NCBI GenBank assembly: GCA_043782485.1
Contig: JAYWAL010000036.1
Location: forward strand, 1-43,175
Source of the DNA: JANXUC01 sp043782485
GTDB taxonomy: Bacteria; Acidobacteriota; Terriglobia; Terriglobales; Acidobacteriaceae
DNA: 43,175 nucleotides
Direction: 5' to 3'
Position 1 is the stretch's first letter, and every line of letters starts with the position of its first letter. The position numbers and the translations under genes are program-made. The notes below the pieces were generated by a model that ran no database searches, had not been told where the DNA came from, and was given only the letters and a program-made list of their open reading frames with translations. Of this stretch, positions 30,934 through 39,415 are shown piece by piece.

Positions 30934-33855
30934 ATGTGGCAAATGGCAATCCGCCGCCTCAAGTCCGCAGGCGCAGCCGCGCTTGCCCTGGCCCTCGTCT
31001 GCCTGAGCGGCTATGCCCGCGCCCAGGACGCCGACCAGGGCCACTTCATGCCCCACGGATATTGCTATCTATGGGATTCCCGCATCGTTCTGCTGCACGT
31101 CCTTTCGGATGGCCTCATCGCCCTATCGTATTTCTGCATTCCCATCGCCCTCGTTTACCTCGTCCGCAAGCGCGACGACCTGCCCTTCAACTGGATTCTC
31201 TGGATGTTTAGCGGTTTCATCGTCAGTTGCGGCCTGACCCACCTGATGGAAGTCTGGACCATCTGGCACGCCACCTATCTCCTGGCGGGCGTCCTCAAGG
31301 CAGCCACCGCCGGCCTCTCGATGATCACCGCCGTCATGCTCATTCCCCTCGTCCAGAAAGCGGCCGCTCTGCCCAGCGCGACGCATTTGGCCCACGTCAG
31401 CCAGGATCTCCAACTAAGCACCGTCGCTCGGGAGATGAGTGAGCAGCAATTGCGCCATACGCTGCGCGACCGCGAAATGGCCCTCTCTCACCTCGCTGAA
31501 CGCCAAAACGCTGTCAACGAGTTACGCAAGGTCCAGGCTACCTTGCGCGAACAGGTAGCCCTGCTGGATCTGGCTCCCGTCGCCATCATTTCCCGCGACA
31601 TGAACAACAAGGTCCGCTTCTGGAGCCACGGCGCGGAAGATCTCTACGGCATCCCCCGAGCGCAAGCCTTGGGCAACGAGGCGCTCTCTTTCGCCCGAAA
31701 CGGCTCCCCCGTGCCGCTATCCGAGCTGGCCCAGGAGATCGAGAAAATTGATTTGCAGGCTACGGAACGAACCCTCAGCGCCCCCACCGGAACCGCCAAG
31801 GTCATCGGCAGTCGCTGGGCTTTGCGCCGCGATGAGGCCGGAAAGCCCATTGGCTATCTCGAAATCAGCGGCGATATGACTGACCGCAAGCGCGCGGAAG
31901 CCGCCCGCGAAAGGCTCGCCGCCATCGTCGATTCCACCAACGATGCCATCATCAGCAAAACCCTCGATGGCACCATCACCGCTTGGAATCCCAGCGCCGA
32001 GCGCCTGTTCGGCTACTCCGCCAGCGAAGCCATCGGCCAGCCCACGCTCATGCTGTTTCCCCCTGAGCAGGTTGGCGAAGAGCGGGACCTGCTCGCCCGC
32101 ATTGCCCGTGGAGAAAGCGTGCAACACTACGAAACCATTCGCGTGCGCAAAAACGGCTCCCGGTTCCACGTCTCGGTTACGATTTCCCCCATCCGCGATC
32201 GCGATGGCCGCATTGTCGGTGCCTCCAAAATTGTCCGTGACATCACCGAACAGCTCGCCGCGCAACGGGCCTTGCGCGAGGCCGAAGAGTGCTTTCAAGC
32301 CATGGCCAACGGAATTCAGCAACTGGCCTGGATGGCCGGTCCTGACGGTTCTATCTTTTGGTATAACCAGCGCTGGTACGAGTACACCGGCACCGCCTTC
32401 GAACAAATGCAGGGCTGGGGATGGCAAAGCGTGCACGATCCCGATTTCCTCCCCCAGGTGATGGTGCGGTGGAAAACCGCACTCGCCGCTGGCGAACCCT
32501 TTGATATGGAGTTTCCTCTGCGCCGGGCGGACGGCAAATTCCGCATGTTCCTCACCCGCTGTATGCCCGTGCGTAGCGCCGCGGACGGCCAAGTTCGTTG
32601 GTTCGGCACCAATACCGATATCAGCGAGCGTAAGGAAGCCGAAGAGCAGCTCGAGCGGCAAGCCCAGGAACTCGCGCACTCACGCGAAGCCTTGGAAACT
32701 CAGGCCCTCATGCTGCAATCCGTGCTCGATAGCATGGACGAGGGCCTGGTCGTGGCCGACGAACGTGGCACTTTTACTATTTGGAACGCCACCGCCGAGC
32801 GCATGATTGGTCTTGGTCCCACTGAGCTCCCCATCGAGCAGTGGTCCGAGCACTACGGCACTTTCCTGTCCGACGGTGTTACGCCATTCCCCAGCGAGCA
32901 GCTTCCCCTGGTGCGCGCCATGCGCGGAGAAGCCTGCAACGTCGAAATCTTTCTCCGCAACAAGAAGACTTCCGCTCCCGTGTGGATTGAGGCCAGCGGC
33001 AGCCCGTTGCGTTCCAAGCAAGGTCGACTGCGCGGCGGCGTCCTGGCCATGCGCGATATCACCCGCCGCAAAGCCGACGAACGCGAAATTTGCAAGCTTA
33101 ATGAAGGTCTCGAGCTCCGCATCGCCGAACTCGCCCGCTCCAATCGCGAACTCGAGCAGTTCGCCTACGTCGCCTCCCATGACCTCCAGGAACCTCTGCG
33201 CATGGTCGCCTCCTACACTCAACTCCTGGCCGAGCGCTATCGCGGCAAGTTGGACGAAAGTGCCGATAAGTTCATCAACTATGCCAGCGAGGGCGCCTTG
33301 CGCATGCAGGTGCTCATTCAGGATCTCCTGGCCTTCTCCCGCATCGGACGCACCGGCGACGAACGCGAAATGCTCGATTGCAATCGAGTCCTCCAGGACG
33401 TCACCCTCAGCCTCGCCGCCGCCATCCAGGAAAGTGGCGCCATCGTGACCGCGCACGACCTGCCCACCGTCTGGGCCGACCGCCTTCAGATGACCCAGCT
33501 ATTCCAAAACCTGATCGGCAATGCCATTAAATTTCGCCGAAATGTCCCCCCGGAAATTGTCCTGCGCGCCGAACCCTCCGCCAGCTCCTGGCAAATCACC
33601 GTCACCGACAACGGCATTGGCATCGCCCCGGAATATGCCGAAAACATCTTCGTCGTCTTCCAGCGCCTGCACGCGCGTACCGAATATCCCGGCAACGGCA
33701 TCGGTCTCGCCATCTGCAAGAAAATCGTCGAACACTACGGGGGAAAGATTTGGGTGGAAGGACGCCCCGGCCTCGGTTCCACGTTCCACTTCACCATCCC
33801 TATTGCAGTCCCGCACTCCAGCCAGCTCGAACAACTTGAAGGAGCACTCCGATGA
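30934..33855 (+). CDS. ethylene-receptor-like multi-PAS sensor histidine kinase
   Basis: A 973-residue membrane histidine kinase. A signal-like or first helix (AALALALVCLSGYARAQ) precedes a three-helix domain that matches the plant ETR1 ethylene-binding domain: SDGLIALSYFCIP, FSGFIVSCGLTHLMEVW. ETR1's Asp25, Tyr32, Ile62, Cys65 and His69 correspond to Asp59, Tyr66, Ile96, Cys99 and His103 with the same spacing. Then follow a coiled segment (about 155-205), four PAS domains (about 205-325, 385-505, 510-640, 655-770), a HisKA domain with phospho-acceptor His749 in ASHDLQEPLR, and an ATPase domain (NLIGNAIKFR, TDNGIGIAPEY, GNGIGLAICKKIV). The start is uncertain: ATG 30934 lacks a good ribosome site. 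Its stop overlaps the next receiver gene (ATGA). Confidence 0.9.
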   Translation: MWQMAIRRLKSAGAAALALALVCLSGYARAQDADQGHFMPHGYCYLWDSRIVLLHVLSDGLIALSYFCIPIALVYLVRKRDDLPFNWILWMFSGFIVSCGLTHLMEVWTIWHATYLLAGVLKAATAGLSMITAVMLIPLVQKAAALPSATHLAHVSQDLQLSTVAREMSEQQLRHTLRDREMALSHLAERQNAVNELRKVQATLREQVALLDLAPVAIISRDMNNKVRFWSHGAEDLYGIPRAQALGNEALSFARNGSPVPLSELAQEIEKIDLQATERTLSAPTGTAKVIGSRWALRRDEAGKPIGYLEISGDMTDRKRAEAARERLAAIVDSTNDAIISKTLDGTITAWNPSAERLFGYSASEAIGQPTLMLFPPEQVGEERDLLARIARGESVQHYETIRVRKNGSRFHVSVTISPIRDRDGRIVGASKIVRDITEQLAAQRALREAEECFQAMANGIQQLAWMAGPDGSIFWYNQRWYEYTGTAFEQMQGWGWQSVHDPDFLPQVMVRWKTALAAGEPFDMEFPLRRADGKFRMFLTRCMPVRSAADGQVRWFGTNTDISERKEAEEQLERQAQELAHSREALETQALMLQSVLDSMDEGLVVADERGTFTIWNATAERMIGLGPTELPIEQWSEHYGTFLSDGVTPFPSEQLPLVRAMRGEACNVEIFLRNKKTSAPVWIEASGSPLRSKQGRLRGGVLAMRDITRRKADEREICKLNEGLELRIAELARSNRELEQFAYVASHDLQEPLRMVASYTQLLAERYRGKLDESADKFINYASEGALRMQVLIQDLLAFSRIGRTGDEREMLDCNRVLQDVTLSLAAAIQESGAIVTAHDLPTVWADRLQMTQLFQNLIGNAIKFRRNVPPEIVLRAEPSASSWQITVTDNGIGIAPEYAENIFVVFQRLHARTEYPGNGIGLAICKKIVEHYGGKIWVEGRPGLGSTFHFTIPIAVPHSSQLEQLEGALR

Positions 33856-34289
33856 AAGGAATCCGCATTGTTCTCATGGTCGATGACAATCCCGCCGACG
33901 TCGACTTGGCCCGCGAAGCCCTGAAGGATCGTTCCGCGCGCAGCCAGATCCGTACCGCGTGCGACGGCGAAGAGGCCATTGCTTTCTTAAAGCGCCTCGG
34001 CACGCATGGGGACACTCCGCGTCCCGATCTCGTCATTCTCGATTTGAATCTCCCCAAAAAAGATGGCCGCGCCGTCCTCGCCGAGCTCAAGTCCGATCCC
34101 GGCCTGCACGAAATTCCCGTCGTCATCTTTAGCACCTCCCAACTCAGTTCCGATATCGTCCGCAGCTATGAGCTCGGCGCCAACTGCTACGTCAACAAGC
34201 CCGGTACTTTGAATGAGTTTTTCTCCGCCGTCAAAGCGATTGAAGAATTTTGGTTTGGCCTCACCAGCTTGCCGCAAAAAGGAAAATAA
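33852..34289 (+). CDS. Rcp1-like single-domain response regulator
   Basis: A 145-residue receiver-only protein of the Rcp1 (phytochrome response regulator) type. Marks: IVLMVDDNPADVDLAREAL, the phospho-acceptor Asp64 in LVILDLNLPKKDGRAVL, the VVIFSTSQ switch, and Lys116 in NCYVNKPGTL. Rcp1-like proteins are typical partners of kinases with a SHDLQEPLR H-box, as in the gene immediately upstream. The start codon overlaps that gene's stop (ATGA), so the two are co-translated and very likely signal together. No output domain is attached. Confidence 0.92.
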   Translation: MKGIRIVLMVDDNPADVDLAREALKDRSARSQIRTACDGEEAIAFLKRLGTHGDTPRPDLVILDLNLPKKDGRAVLAELKSDPGLHEIPVVIFSTSQLSSDIVRSYELGANCYVNKPGTLNEFFSAVKAIEEFWFGLTSLPQKGK

Positions 34290-35888
34290 ATGACTCCAAC
34301 TCAGCCGCAAACGCAAGTCCTGCTCGTCGAAGACAATCCCGGAGATGCCGATCTGGTGCGCCTGCGCCTTGTCGAAGGCCAATCCCAGGCCAAAGTCCAT
34401 TGCGTCAACCGCCTCTCCGATGCCCTCGCCTCCCTCGCCAAGGAACAGCCCGCGCTCGTTCTCCTCGACCTCAACCTCCCCGACAGCCACGGCGCCGAGA
34501 CCTTTCGCAAAATCATGAAGCAGTCCCCCAACGTCCCCATCGTCGTCCTCTCCGGCCAGGACGACGAGGCCCTCGCCATCAACGCCGTCCACAACGGCGT
34601 CCAGGACTACCTCGTCAAAGGTGGCTTCTCTGGCAAGCAATTGGAACGCGCCATCCGCTACGCCGTCGAGCGCCAGGCCCTCCTCAGCGCCCTCGAAAAC
34701 ACCCGCAAGGAGCAGCTCGAATTCAAAAACCGCCTGCTCTCCCACGTCTCCCACGAGCTCCGCACCCCGCTCACCTGCATCCACCAGTACATCTCCCTCA
34801 TCGCCGATGGCTTGTCCGGCCCCACCACCGTCGACCAGCGCGATCACCTCAAAATCGCCATGCAGGGCGTCAGCCAACTCCAAGCCATGATTCGCGACCT
34901 CCTCGAAGCCTCCCGCGCCGAAGCCGGCAAACTTCGCGTCGAACCCCGCTGCATCAATCTCGGCGATCTCGTCCAGCAAGCCGTCGCCATGATGCGCCCC
35001 GCCGCCCTCCGCAAGGCCATCGGACTCGGTGCCGGTATCGATGCCGACATCCCCCTCGTCTTCGCCGACCCCGACCGCGTCCTTGAAGTCCTCATCAACC
35101 TCATCGACAACGCCATCAAGTTCACCCCACCCGACGGTTCCATTCTCGTAAACGCTCGCATGGTGGAAACCGATCCCGAAACCGTTTACGTCTCGGTCAG
35201 CGATACCGGCTGCGGCATCACCCCGGATGCGCGCCCGCTCATCTTCGAACGCCTCTACCAGCAGCCCGGCCCGGTCGATAGCACCGTCCGCATGGGCTTG
35301 GGCCTTGGCCTCTTCATCAGCAGGGAGCTGATCCGTATACAGAACGGACGTATCTGGTTCTCCAGCGAACCCGCTCTCGGCAGCATCTTTACCTTTACAC
35401 TGCCTGTCTATTCGCTGGCCAAACTCCTGGCTCCCGTCGTTATCCACCAGGAAAAAATTCGCCCCAGCTTCGTCCTCATCCGCGTCGAACTCACGCCCCT
35501 CGCCACCACCCCCCGCGGAAAACGCAAAGAAGTCGCCCTGCAATGCCTCGAAACCCTCCGCCGTTGCGTGTTCCAGGATAAAGATCTCGTTCTGCCCCCC
35601 ATGGGTGCCACCGGCTCCGCGGAAACCTTCTTCGTCGTCGCCTCCACCGATCTCGAACGCTCCACCGTCATGATCACGCGGATTCGCGAACAACTCGAGC
35701 GCATCCCCGGCGTCAACACCAAAGGCGCTCTTAACCTCAGCGCTTCCCCCATCGATCCCGTCCCCGAAGCAGGGCCTCTAACCCAACAAGTGCAAACCCT
35801 CGCCGCACAGGTGGGTGCCAGCATTCTGCAAAGCATGAGCGGAAAACAAATGTATGCCAAAAGCAAGCAGACTAGCGATGCCAACTGA
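34290..35888 (+). CDS. receiver-histidine kinase with C-terminal GGDEF-like domain
   Basis: A 532-residue protein without membrane segments. The receiver is residues 9-125 (QVLLVEDNPGDADLV; Asp60 in LVLLDLNLPDSHG; Lys110 in QDYLVKGGF). HisKA follows with His155 in SHVSHELRTPLTCIH, then the ATPase domain (NLIDNAIKFT, VSDTGCGIT, GLGLGLFISRELI) to about 372. Residues 390-490 form an extra domain with RPSFVLIRVELTPL, ATGSAETFFVVAST and TVMITRIREQLERI, whose spacing resembles GGDEF nucleotide cyclase domains but with the active-site GGDEF replaced by GSAET. The gene begins at the base following the preceding stop, consistent with coupling. The receiver may take phosphate from the upstream kinase and control this kinase (inference). 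Confidence 0.9.
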   Translation: MTPTQPQTQVLLVEDNPGDADLVRLRLVEGQSQAKVHCVNRLSDALASLAKEQPALVLLDLNLPDSHGAETFRKIMKQSPNVPIVVLSGQDDEALAINAVHNGVQDYLVKGGFSGKQLERAIRYAVERQALLSALENTRKEQLEFKNRLLSHVSHELRTPLTCIHQYISLIADGLSGPTTVDQRDHLKIAMQGVSQLQAMIRDLLEASRAEAGKLRVEPRCINLGDLVQQAVAMMRPAALRKAIGLGAGIDADIPLVFADPDRVLEVLINLIDNAIKFTPPDGSILVNARMVETDPETVYVSVSDTGCGITPDARPLIFERLYQQPGPVDSTVRMGLGLGLFISRELIRIQNGRIWFSSEPALGSIFTFTLPVYSLAKLLAPVVIHQEKIRPSFVLIRVELTPLATTPRGKRKEVALQCLETLRRCVFQDKDLVLPPMGATGSAETFFVVASTDLERSTVMITRIREQLERIPGVNTKGALNLSASPIDPVPEAGPLTQQVQTLAAQVGASILQSMSGKQMYAKSKQTSDAN

Positions 35889-35943
35889 CCTCTTGACCCA
35901 TTCTTCCAGTCCCAAAACCAAAACAACTAAGGAGACCACCGCA

Positions 35944-36336
35944 ATGCCCAAACAAAAGATCCTCGTAGTCGATGACGACGCCAATCTCGTGCAAGCCCTT
36001 CGCCTGCGTCTGCTCGCCAATGACTTTGACATTGCCGTTGCCTGCGATGGCTACGCGGCCGTGGCCACCGCCCAAAAGGAACGCCCCGACCTCATCATTC
36101 TGGATTTGGGTCTTCCCGCTGGAGACGGCTTCGTTGTCCTCGATCGCCTGCGCAATCGCGCCAACCTCGTGGGCGTTCCCGTCATCGTCCTCAGCGCGCG
36201 CGATCCGGAAACCAGCGAAGAGCGCGCTCTCATGGCCGGCGCCACCGCCTACTTCCAAAAACCCGCCGATAACGACGAGTTACTCCAGGTTATCCGCGTC
36301 AGCCTACCCCCAACCGCCCAAACCGCCAACGCTTAA
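35944..36336 (+). CDS. single-domain response regulator
   Basis: A 130-residue receiver-only protein: KILVVDDDANLVQALRLRLL, phospho-acceptor Asp54 in LIILDLGLPAGDGF, the VIVLSARD switch and Lys106 in AYFQKPADNDEL. The start ATG has AAGGAG nine bases upstream, a strong site, and an in-frame upstream extension is not credible. It is the last gene of the four-gene signalling cluster on the plus strand. The Ser/Ala-rich end (SLPPTAQTANA) has no output domain, so it probably links to another protein or returns phosphate in a relay. Confidence 0.92.
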   Translation: MPKQKILVVDDDANLVQALRLRLLANDFDIAVACDGYAAVATAQKERPDLIILDLGLPAGDGFVVLDRLRNRANLVGVPVIVLSARDPETSEERALMAGATAYFQKPADNDELLQVIRVSLPPTAQTANA

Positions 36337-36375
36337 GGCGTCAGCCAACCCTGCGTTTTCGCGCACCCAATGGAG

Positions 36376-36397
36376 GCACGGGCGTCCCCGCCCGTGC
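36376..36397. repeat. GCACGGGCG hairpin after the signalling cluster
   Basis: GCACGGGCG, TCCC loop, CGCCCGTGC: a perfect 9-bp stem, 40 bases after the last receiver stop. It carries the left flank CAATGGAG shared with a related sequence at 29196. There is no T-run after it, so a terminator role is possible but unproven. It sits between convergent genes. Confidence 0.6.
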
Positions 36398-36420
36398 GCG
36401 AAACGAAAAACCCAAATATT

Positions 36421-38835
36421 CTAATACCGAAACAAATACGAAACCTTGACAAACACCTGCCGCCCGTCATTGATAAACCGGTCCCGCGTCCGATTAATAT
36501 TCCCATTCGGATCCAACCCCAGCCGCGGATCCAGATTCTCCAAATTGCTGTTGTACCCCACATACAACGCCGTCCCCGGATGCACCAAATACGTGAACAG
36601 CACATCCGCATTGAAGTTTTTCGTCGTCTGCAATGACGTATTCAACGGGTTCGCCAAAATCGTCGAATACTGCCCAATCACCCGCAACGACAGATCCCGC
36701 GTGAACTGGTAGTTCCATTTCGAACGCACAATATGGTTATTGAACACGCTGTGCCCGTTATGCTCATCAATCAGCCGCGACAGTAAATACGAAGTATCCA
36801 CCGTCAGTCCCTTCATCGGACGCACCGTCGTAAAAAGCTGCGCGTAGTTCGACCGCGCCAGCGTCGGCGGGCACGAAGCCGGGTCCGCCGTGAATCCCGC
36901 AATGCACGTGGCCTGCCCGTTCACCAGAACCGGCCGCGCCACATCAAAATTGGTCGAGCGTCCCCACCCAACCTCGCCGCCAAAGGAAAGCTGTTTGAAA
37001 TATCCAAAGTCAAAAAAGAACCCATGCGTATTGTGCGCGTAGTCCCGATTCGTTGGCAGCGCCGAATAATCCTTCGGTCGCAGCCGCTCGTGGCTCACAT
37101 TCCCGAAAAATCCGAAATCATTCTGGCGCGGCAGTATAAATCGATAGTTGGCGTTGGCGAACCACTCCAGCCGCGTCCCTCGGTGGTCCCAATTGTTGTA
37201 AGTGAACAGTCCCGGCCCGTGCCATTGCAGCCACTTCTTTTCCGTTCGGAAGCGAACCAAATCAAAAGAACTCACCCGCCGAATCTCGGGCCGTTGAAAA
37301 AATCCGGTGGCCGTCTGGAAATTCTCGGCATGATCCAAATACAGAACATTATGCTCAAACCTGCGCGAACTGTATTCCTCGTAGACGTTGTAGGCAGGCC
37401 CGCCCTTGTGCGTCCCGTCGCTGAACTTTGTGTATCCCGTCACCGCCTGCGCTGCAATGCTGAACTTGGGCGTCAGCTTGAACTTCGCATCAATCCCGCC
37501 AATCCGGTTCGCTCCAATGGTGCAGGGATCGTCCGTGCACAGCGTTTTTCCCGGCGCCGCCGTGTGCAACTCGCGGTCCGTATAAATCACCCCAATCGAC
37601 GATTCCTTCCCAATGTCCCGGCTAATCCGCACAATCCCGTAGTTCGCCTTGGCTCCCGCCAGCGCATCCGACGAAGGCACGCTTTTCCCCGGCGACTTGT
37701 CATTGGCAAACAGCCCGCCCACCGCCCACGGTCCCAGCTTACCCGTCAACCGCACTCCGTATTCCGGATCCACAATCCGCCGCGTAAACAGCAGGTTGAT
37801 CGGCGTATCGAAAAAAGTCGAGTTCTCTAAAAAAAACGGCCGCTTCTCGGGAAACAAAACCTCGAACCGCTGATTCACCGTCACTTGCGGCTCGTCCGAT
37901 TCCACTTGCGCGAAATCCGGATTCACCGTCGCATCCAGCACCAGCGAATCGTGAATCACTCCTTTCGCGTCCAACCCCAGTCGCGGTTCAATATGCTTGC
38001 CATGAAAATGCGGATGGCTCGGATCACGATCATCCAGTTCCCGAAACGTCCGCATGGATGCGTACGGAATGAACTGCAAATTTCGCCCCGGCGAAATCTT
38101 CCGCATTCCATCCATCTGCCCTTCCTGGCTCAGAAACCCCTGCTGGTTGCTGGAAATATGCGGATAAAACGCGAACTCATTGTTTCGTCGAATGTCCCGT
38201 TCAAAAAAAATCCCCCACGTCTGATTCTCCTGCGGAGAAAAGCGCAGCGACTTGAAGGGAATCTCAAACCACACCACATAGCCCTTCGGCGTAATTTTGG
38301 CGTCGGAATTCCAAACCATGTCGAAGGAAAAGTCCGGCTCCGAATTCTCCGTCCAAATTCCATCCTGCTGCACGCCCAGCGGATTCAGGTAAAAGAAGAC
38401 GGCATGTTTCTTATCGTGGAACGTGTCCACCACAAACCCAAACTGGTCGTCGTCGTTGATCGCCTCGCGTCGCGAAAGCCGCGCCCGAATGTTTTTCAGC
38501 TCCGTGTCAAAGCAAATCGCCACAACGTACAAATTCTTATCCGTATAGCCCAGATAAGTCTCGGTCTTCTGCGAAATCGGCGCTCCATCCTTGGGATCTC
38601 TCTGCTGAAAACCTTCAATCTTCAGCATCTTGCTGGCCACCCCTTCCGCCGCTTGCATGCCCATAAAATCATTCATCCCAGGAGTTTGATCCAAATGCGG
38701 AATATGCAAAGTGGCAAACGGAGTTTTTACTTCACTTGCGCCCCCATCCCTGCTCTTGCCATGCAAAGGCATCACCAGCACCAGCCCAAAGGCAGTGCCC
38801 ATCCAAACCCTCCATCCATGCCACCCAACCTTCAC
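36421..38835 (-). CDS. DUF5916 exported protein (CBM9-like domain plus beta-barrel)
   Basis: An 804-residue protein. From the GTG at 38835 a signal-like start (WMGTAFGLVLVMPLHGKS) is present; ATG 38802 with GGAGG upstream is an alternative. Residues about 50-230 form the CBM9/DOMON-like fold (TETYLGYTDKNLYVVAICFD; DDDQFGFVVDTFHDKKHAVF; GYVVWFEIPFKSLRFSP). The rest is DUF5916: PRLGLDAKGVIHDSLVLDAT, VNPDFAQVESDEPQVTVNQR, LFPEKRPFFLENSTFFDTP, LLFTRRI and strand-rich barrel sequence to VSYLFRY, a barrel-like C-terminal aromatic end. Such proteins are abundant in Acidobacteriota and Bacteroidota and are thought to be outer-membrane proteins of uncertain function. It converges on the signalling cluster. 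Confidence 0.85.
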   Translation of the reverse strand: MKVGWHGWRVWMGTAFGLVLVMPLHGKSRDGGASEVKTPFATLHIPHLDQTPGMNDFMGMQAAEGVASKMLKIEGFQQRDPKDGAPISQKTETYLGYTDKNLYVVAICFDTELKNIRARLSRREAINDDDQFGFVVDTFHDKKHAVFFYLNPLGVQQDGIWTENSEPDFSFDMVWNSDAKITPKGYVVWFEIPFKSLRFSPQENQTWGIFFERDIRRNNEFAFYPHISSNQQGFLSQEGQMDGMRKISPGRNLQFIPYASMRTFRELDDRDPSHPHFHGKHIEPRLGLDAKGVIHDSLVLDATVNPDFAQVESDEPQVTVNQRFEVLFPEKRPFFLENSTFFDTPINLLFTRRIVDPEYGVRLTGKLGPWAVGGLFANDKSPGKSVPSSDALAGAKANYGIVRISRDIGKESSIGVIYTDRELHTAAPGKTLCTDDPCTIGANRIGGIDAKFKLTPKFSIAAQAVTGYTKFSDGTHKGGPAYNVYEEYSSRRFEHNVLYLDHAENFQTATGFFQRPEIRRVSSFDLVRFRTEKKWLQWHGPGLFTYNNWDHRGTRLEWFANANYRFILPRQNDFGFFGNVSHERLRPKDYSALPTNRDYAHNTHGFFFDFGYFKQLSFGGEVGWGRSTNFDVARPVLVNGQATCIAGFTADPASCPPTLARSNYAQLFTTVRPMKGLTVDTSYLLSRLIDEHNGHSVFNNHIVRSKWNYQFTRDLSLRVIGQYSTILANPLNTSLQTTKNFNADVLFTYLVHPGTALYVGYNSNLENLDPRLGLDPNGNINRTRDRFINDGRQVFVKVSYLFRY

Positions 38836-38899
38836 AAGCGTCCCTCAATAAAAATTTGTTCACTCTTACCCTAGGCTGCCACCCGACTTATCCAGCCCC

Positions 38900-39030
38900 G
38901 ATGGAATAATCTTTGCAAGGGCACGGCTTCAGCCGTGCCGCCAATCTCCATAAATGACCCGGGAAATGACCCGGGGCTTCAGCCCCCGAGGTAAGGCGTT
39001 GATCCGGCCAAGATGACTCTTTACACTTAG
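38900..39030. repeat. hairpin-module repeat upstream of the DUF5916 gene
   Basis: CAAGGGCACGGCTTCAGCCGTGCC, then AAATGACCCGGGAAATGACC, GGGGCTTCAGCCCCCGAGGT and AAGGCGTTGATCC. The GGCACGGCTTCAGCCGTGCC part is a strong hairpin of the same family as at 13785 and 26785. It lies between the divergent DUF5916 gene and the small membrane protein gene. Confidence 0.7.
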
Positions 39031-39097
39031 ACCGCGCACTCCGCGAATCGTTAGACCCTTTTTTCAATCCGCCCAAAAGACGTAAACTCATCTTGCA

Positions 39098-39415
39098 ATG
39101 CAATGGCAACGCCGAGATCGCATTTTCCTTTTGGGCGCACCCCTCGCCGTCCTTCCCGCAGTCGCCTTCCTGCCGATTTTTGTCCTCGTTTTTCTCACCA
39201 CCCCCGCCCTACCCCACATATTCACCTGGCCCGCCCTAATTTTCCCCTTGCTCGTCTTTACCCAACTCCTGGGTTCCACCCTGCTCGGGTTGGCGGGATT
39301 TCGCGCCCGCCTCGGCTTCATCACCCTGCTCGTCACCGCCACCAGCGTGTTCCTTCTCGTCGTCGCCACCTACACAGGATTGTTTTTTGGAATCTTCGCC
39401 GGCCCCAACGGCTGA
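39098..39415 (+). CDS. small membrane protein, three predicted helices
   Basis: A 105-residue hydrophobic protein that I cannot name. It starts MQWQRRDRIFLLGAPLAVLP; the charged start then leads to helices at about 8-32 (IFLLGAPLAVLPAVAFLPIF), 43-68 (FTWPALIFPLLVFTQLLGST) and 72-100 (LGFITLLVTATSVFLLVVAT). Codon use is like neighbouring plus-strand genes (C-ending). The start lacks a clear ribosome site. Its last 180 bases overlap, tail to tail, the end of the minus-strand nuclease-like gene. At least one of the two annotated ends is probably not fully functional, and I favour this protein as real because its sequence has clear membrane character along its whole length. Confidence 0.6.
   Translation: MQWQRRDRIFLLGAPLAVLPAVAFLPIFVLVFLTTPALPHIFTWPALIFPLLVFTQLLGSTLLGLAGFRARLGFITLLVTATSVFLLVVATYTGLFFGIFAGPNG

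Noticed and set aside
33987..35693. 568-residue minus-strand open frame opposite the receiver-kinase genes
   Set aside because: Composition is Gly, Asp, Glu and Ala-rich without motifs, the antisense of high-GC genes with clear receiver and kinase domains on the plus strand.
36376..36397. intrinsic terminator of the signalling cluster
   Set aside because: The stem is perfect but no T-run follows in either direction, so it is listed as a repeat rather than a terminator.
37885..38874. 329-residue plus-strand open frame opposite the DUF5916 gene
   Set aside because: Arg/His/Leu-rich without domain motifs; it is the antisense of a recognisable exported protein.
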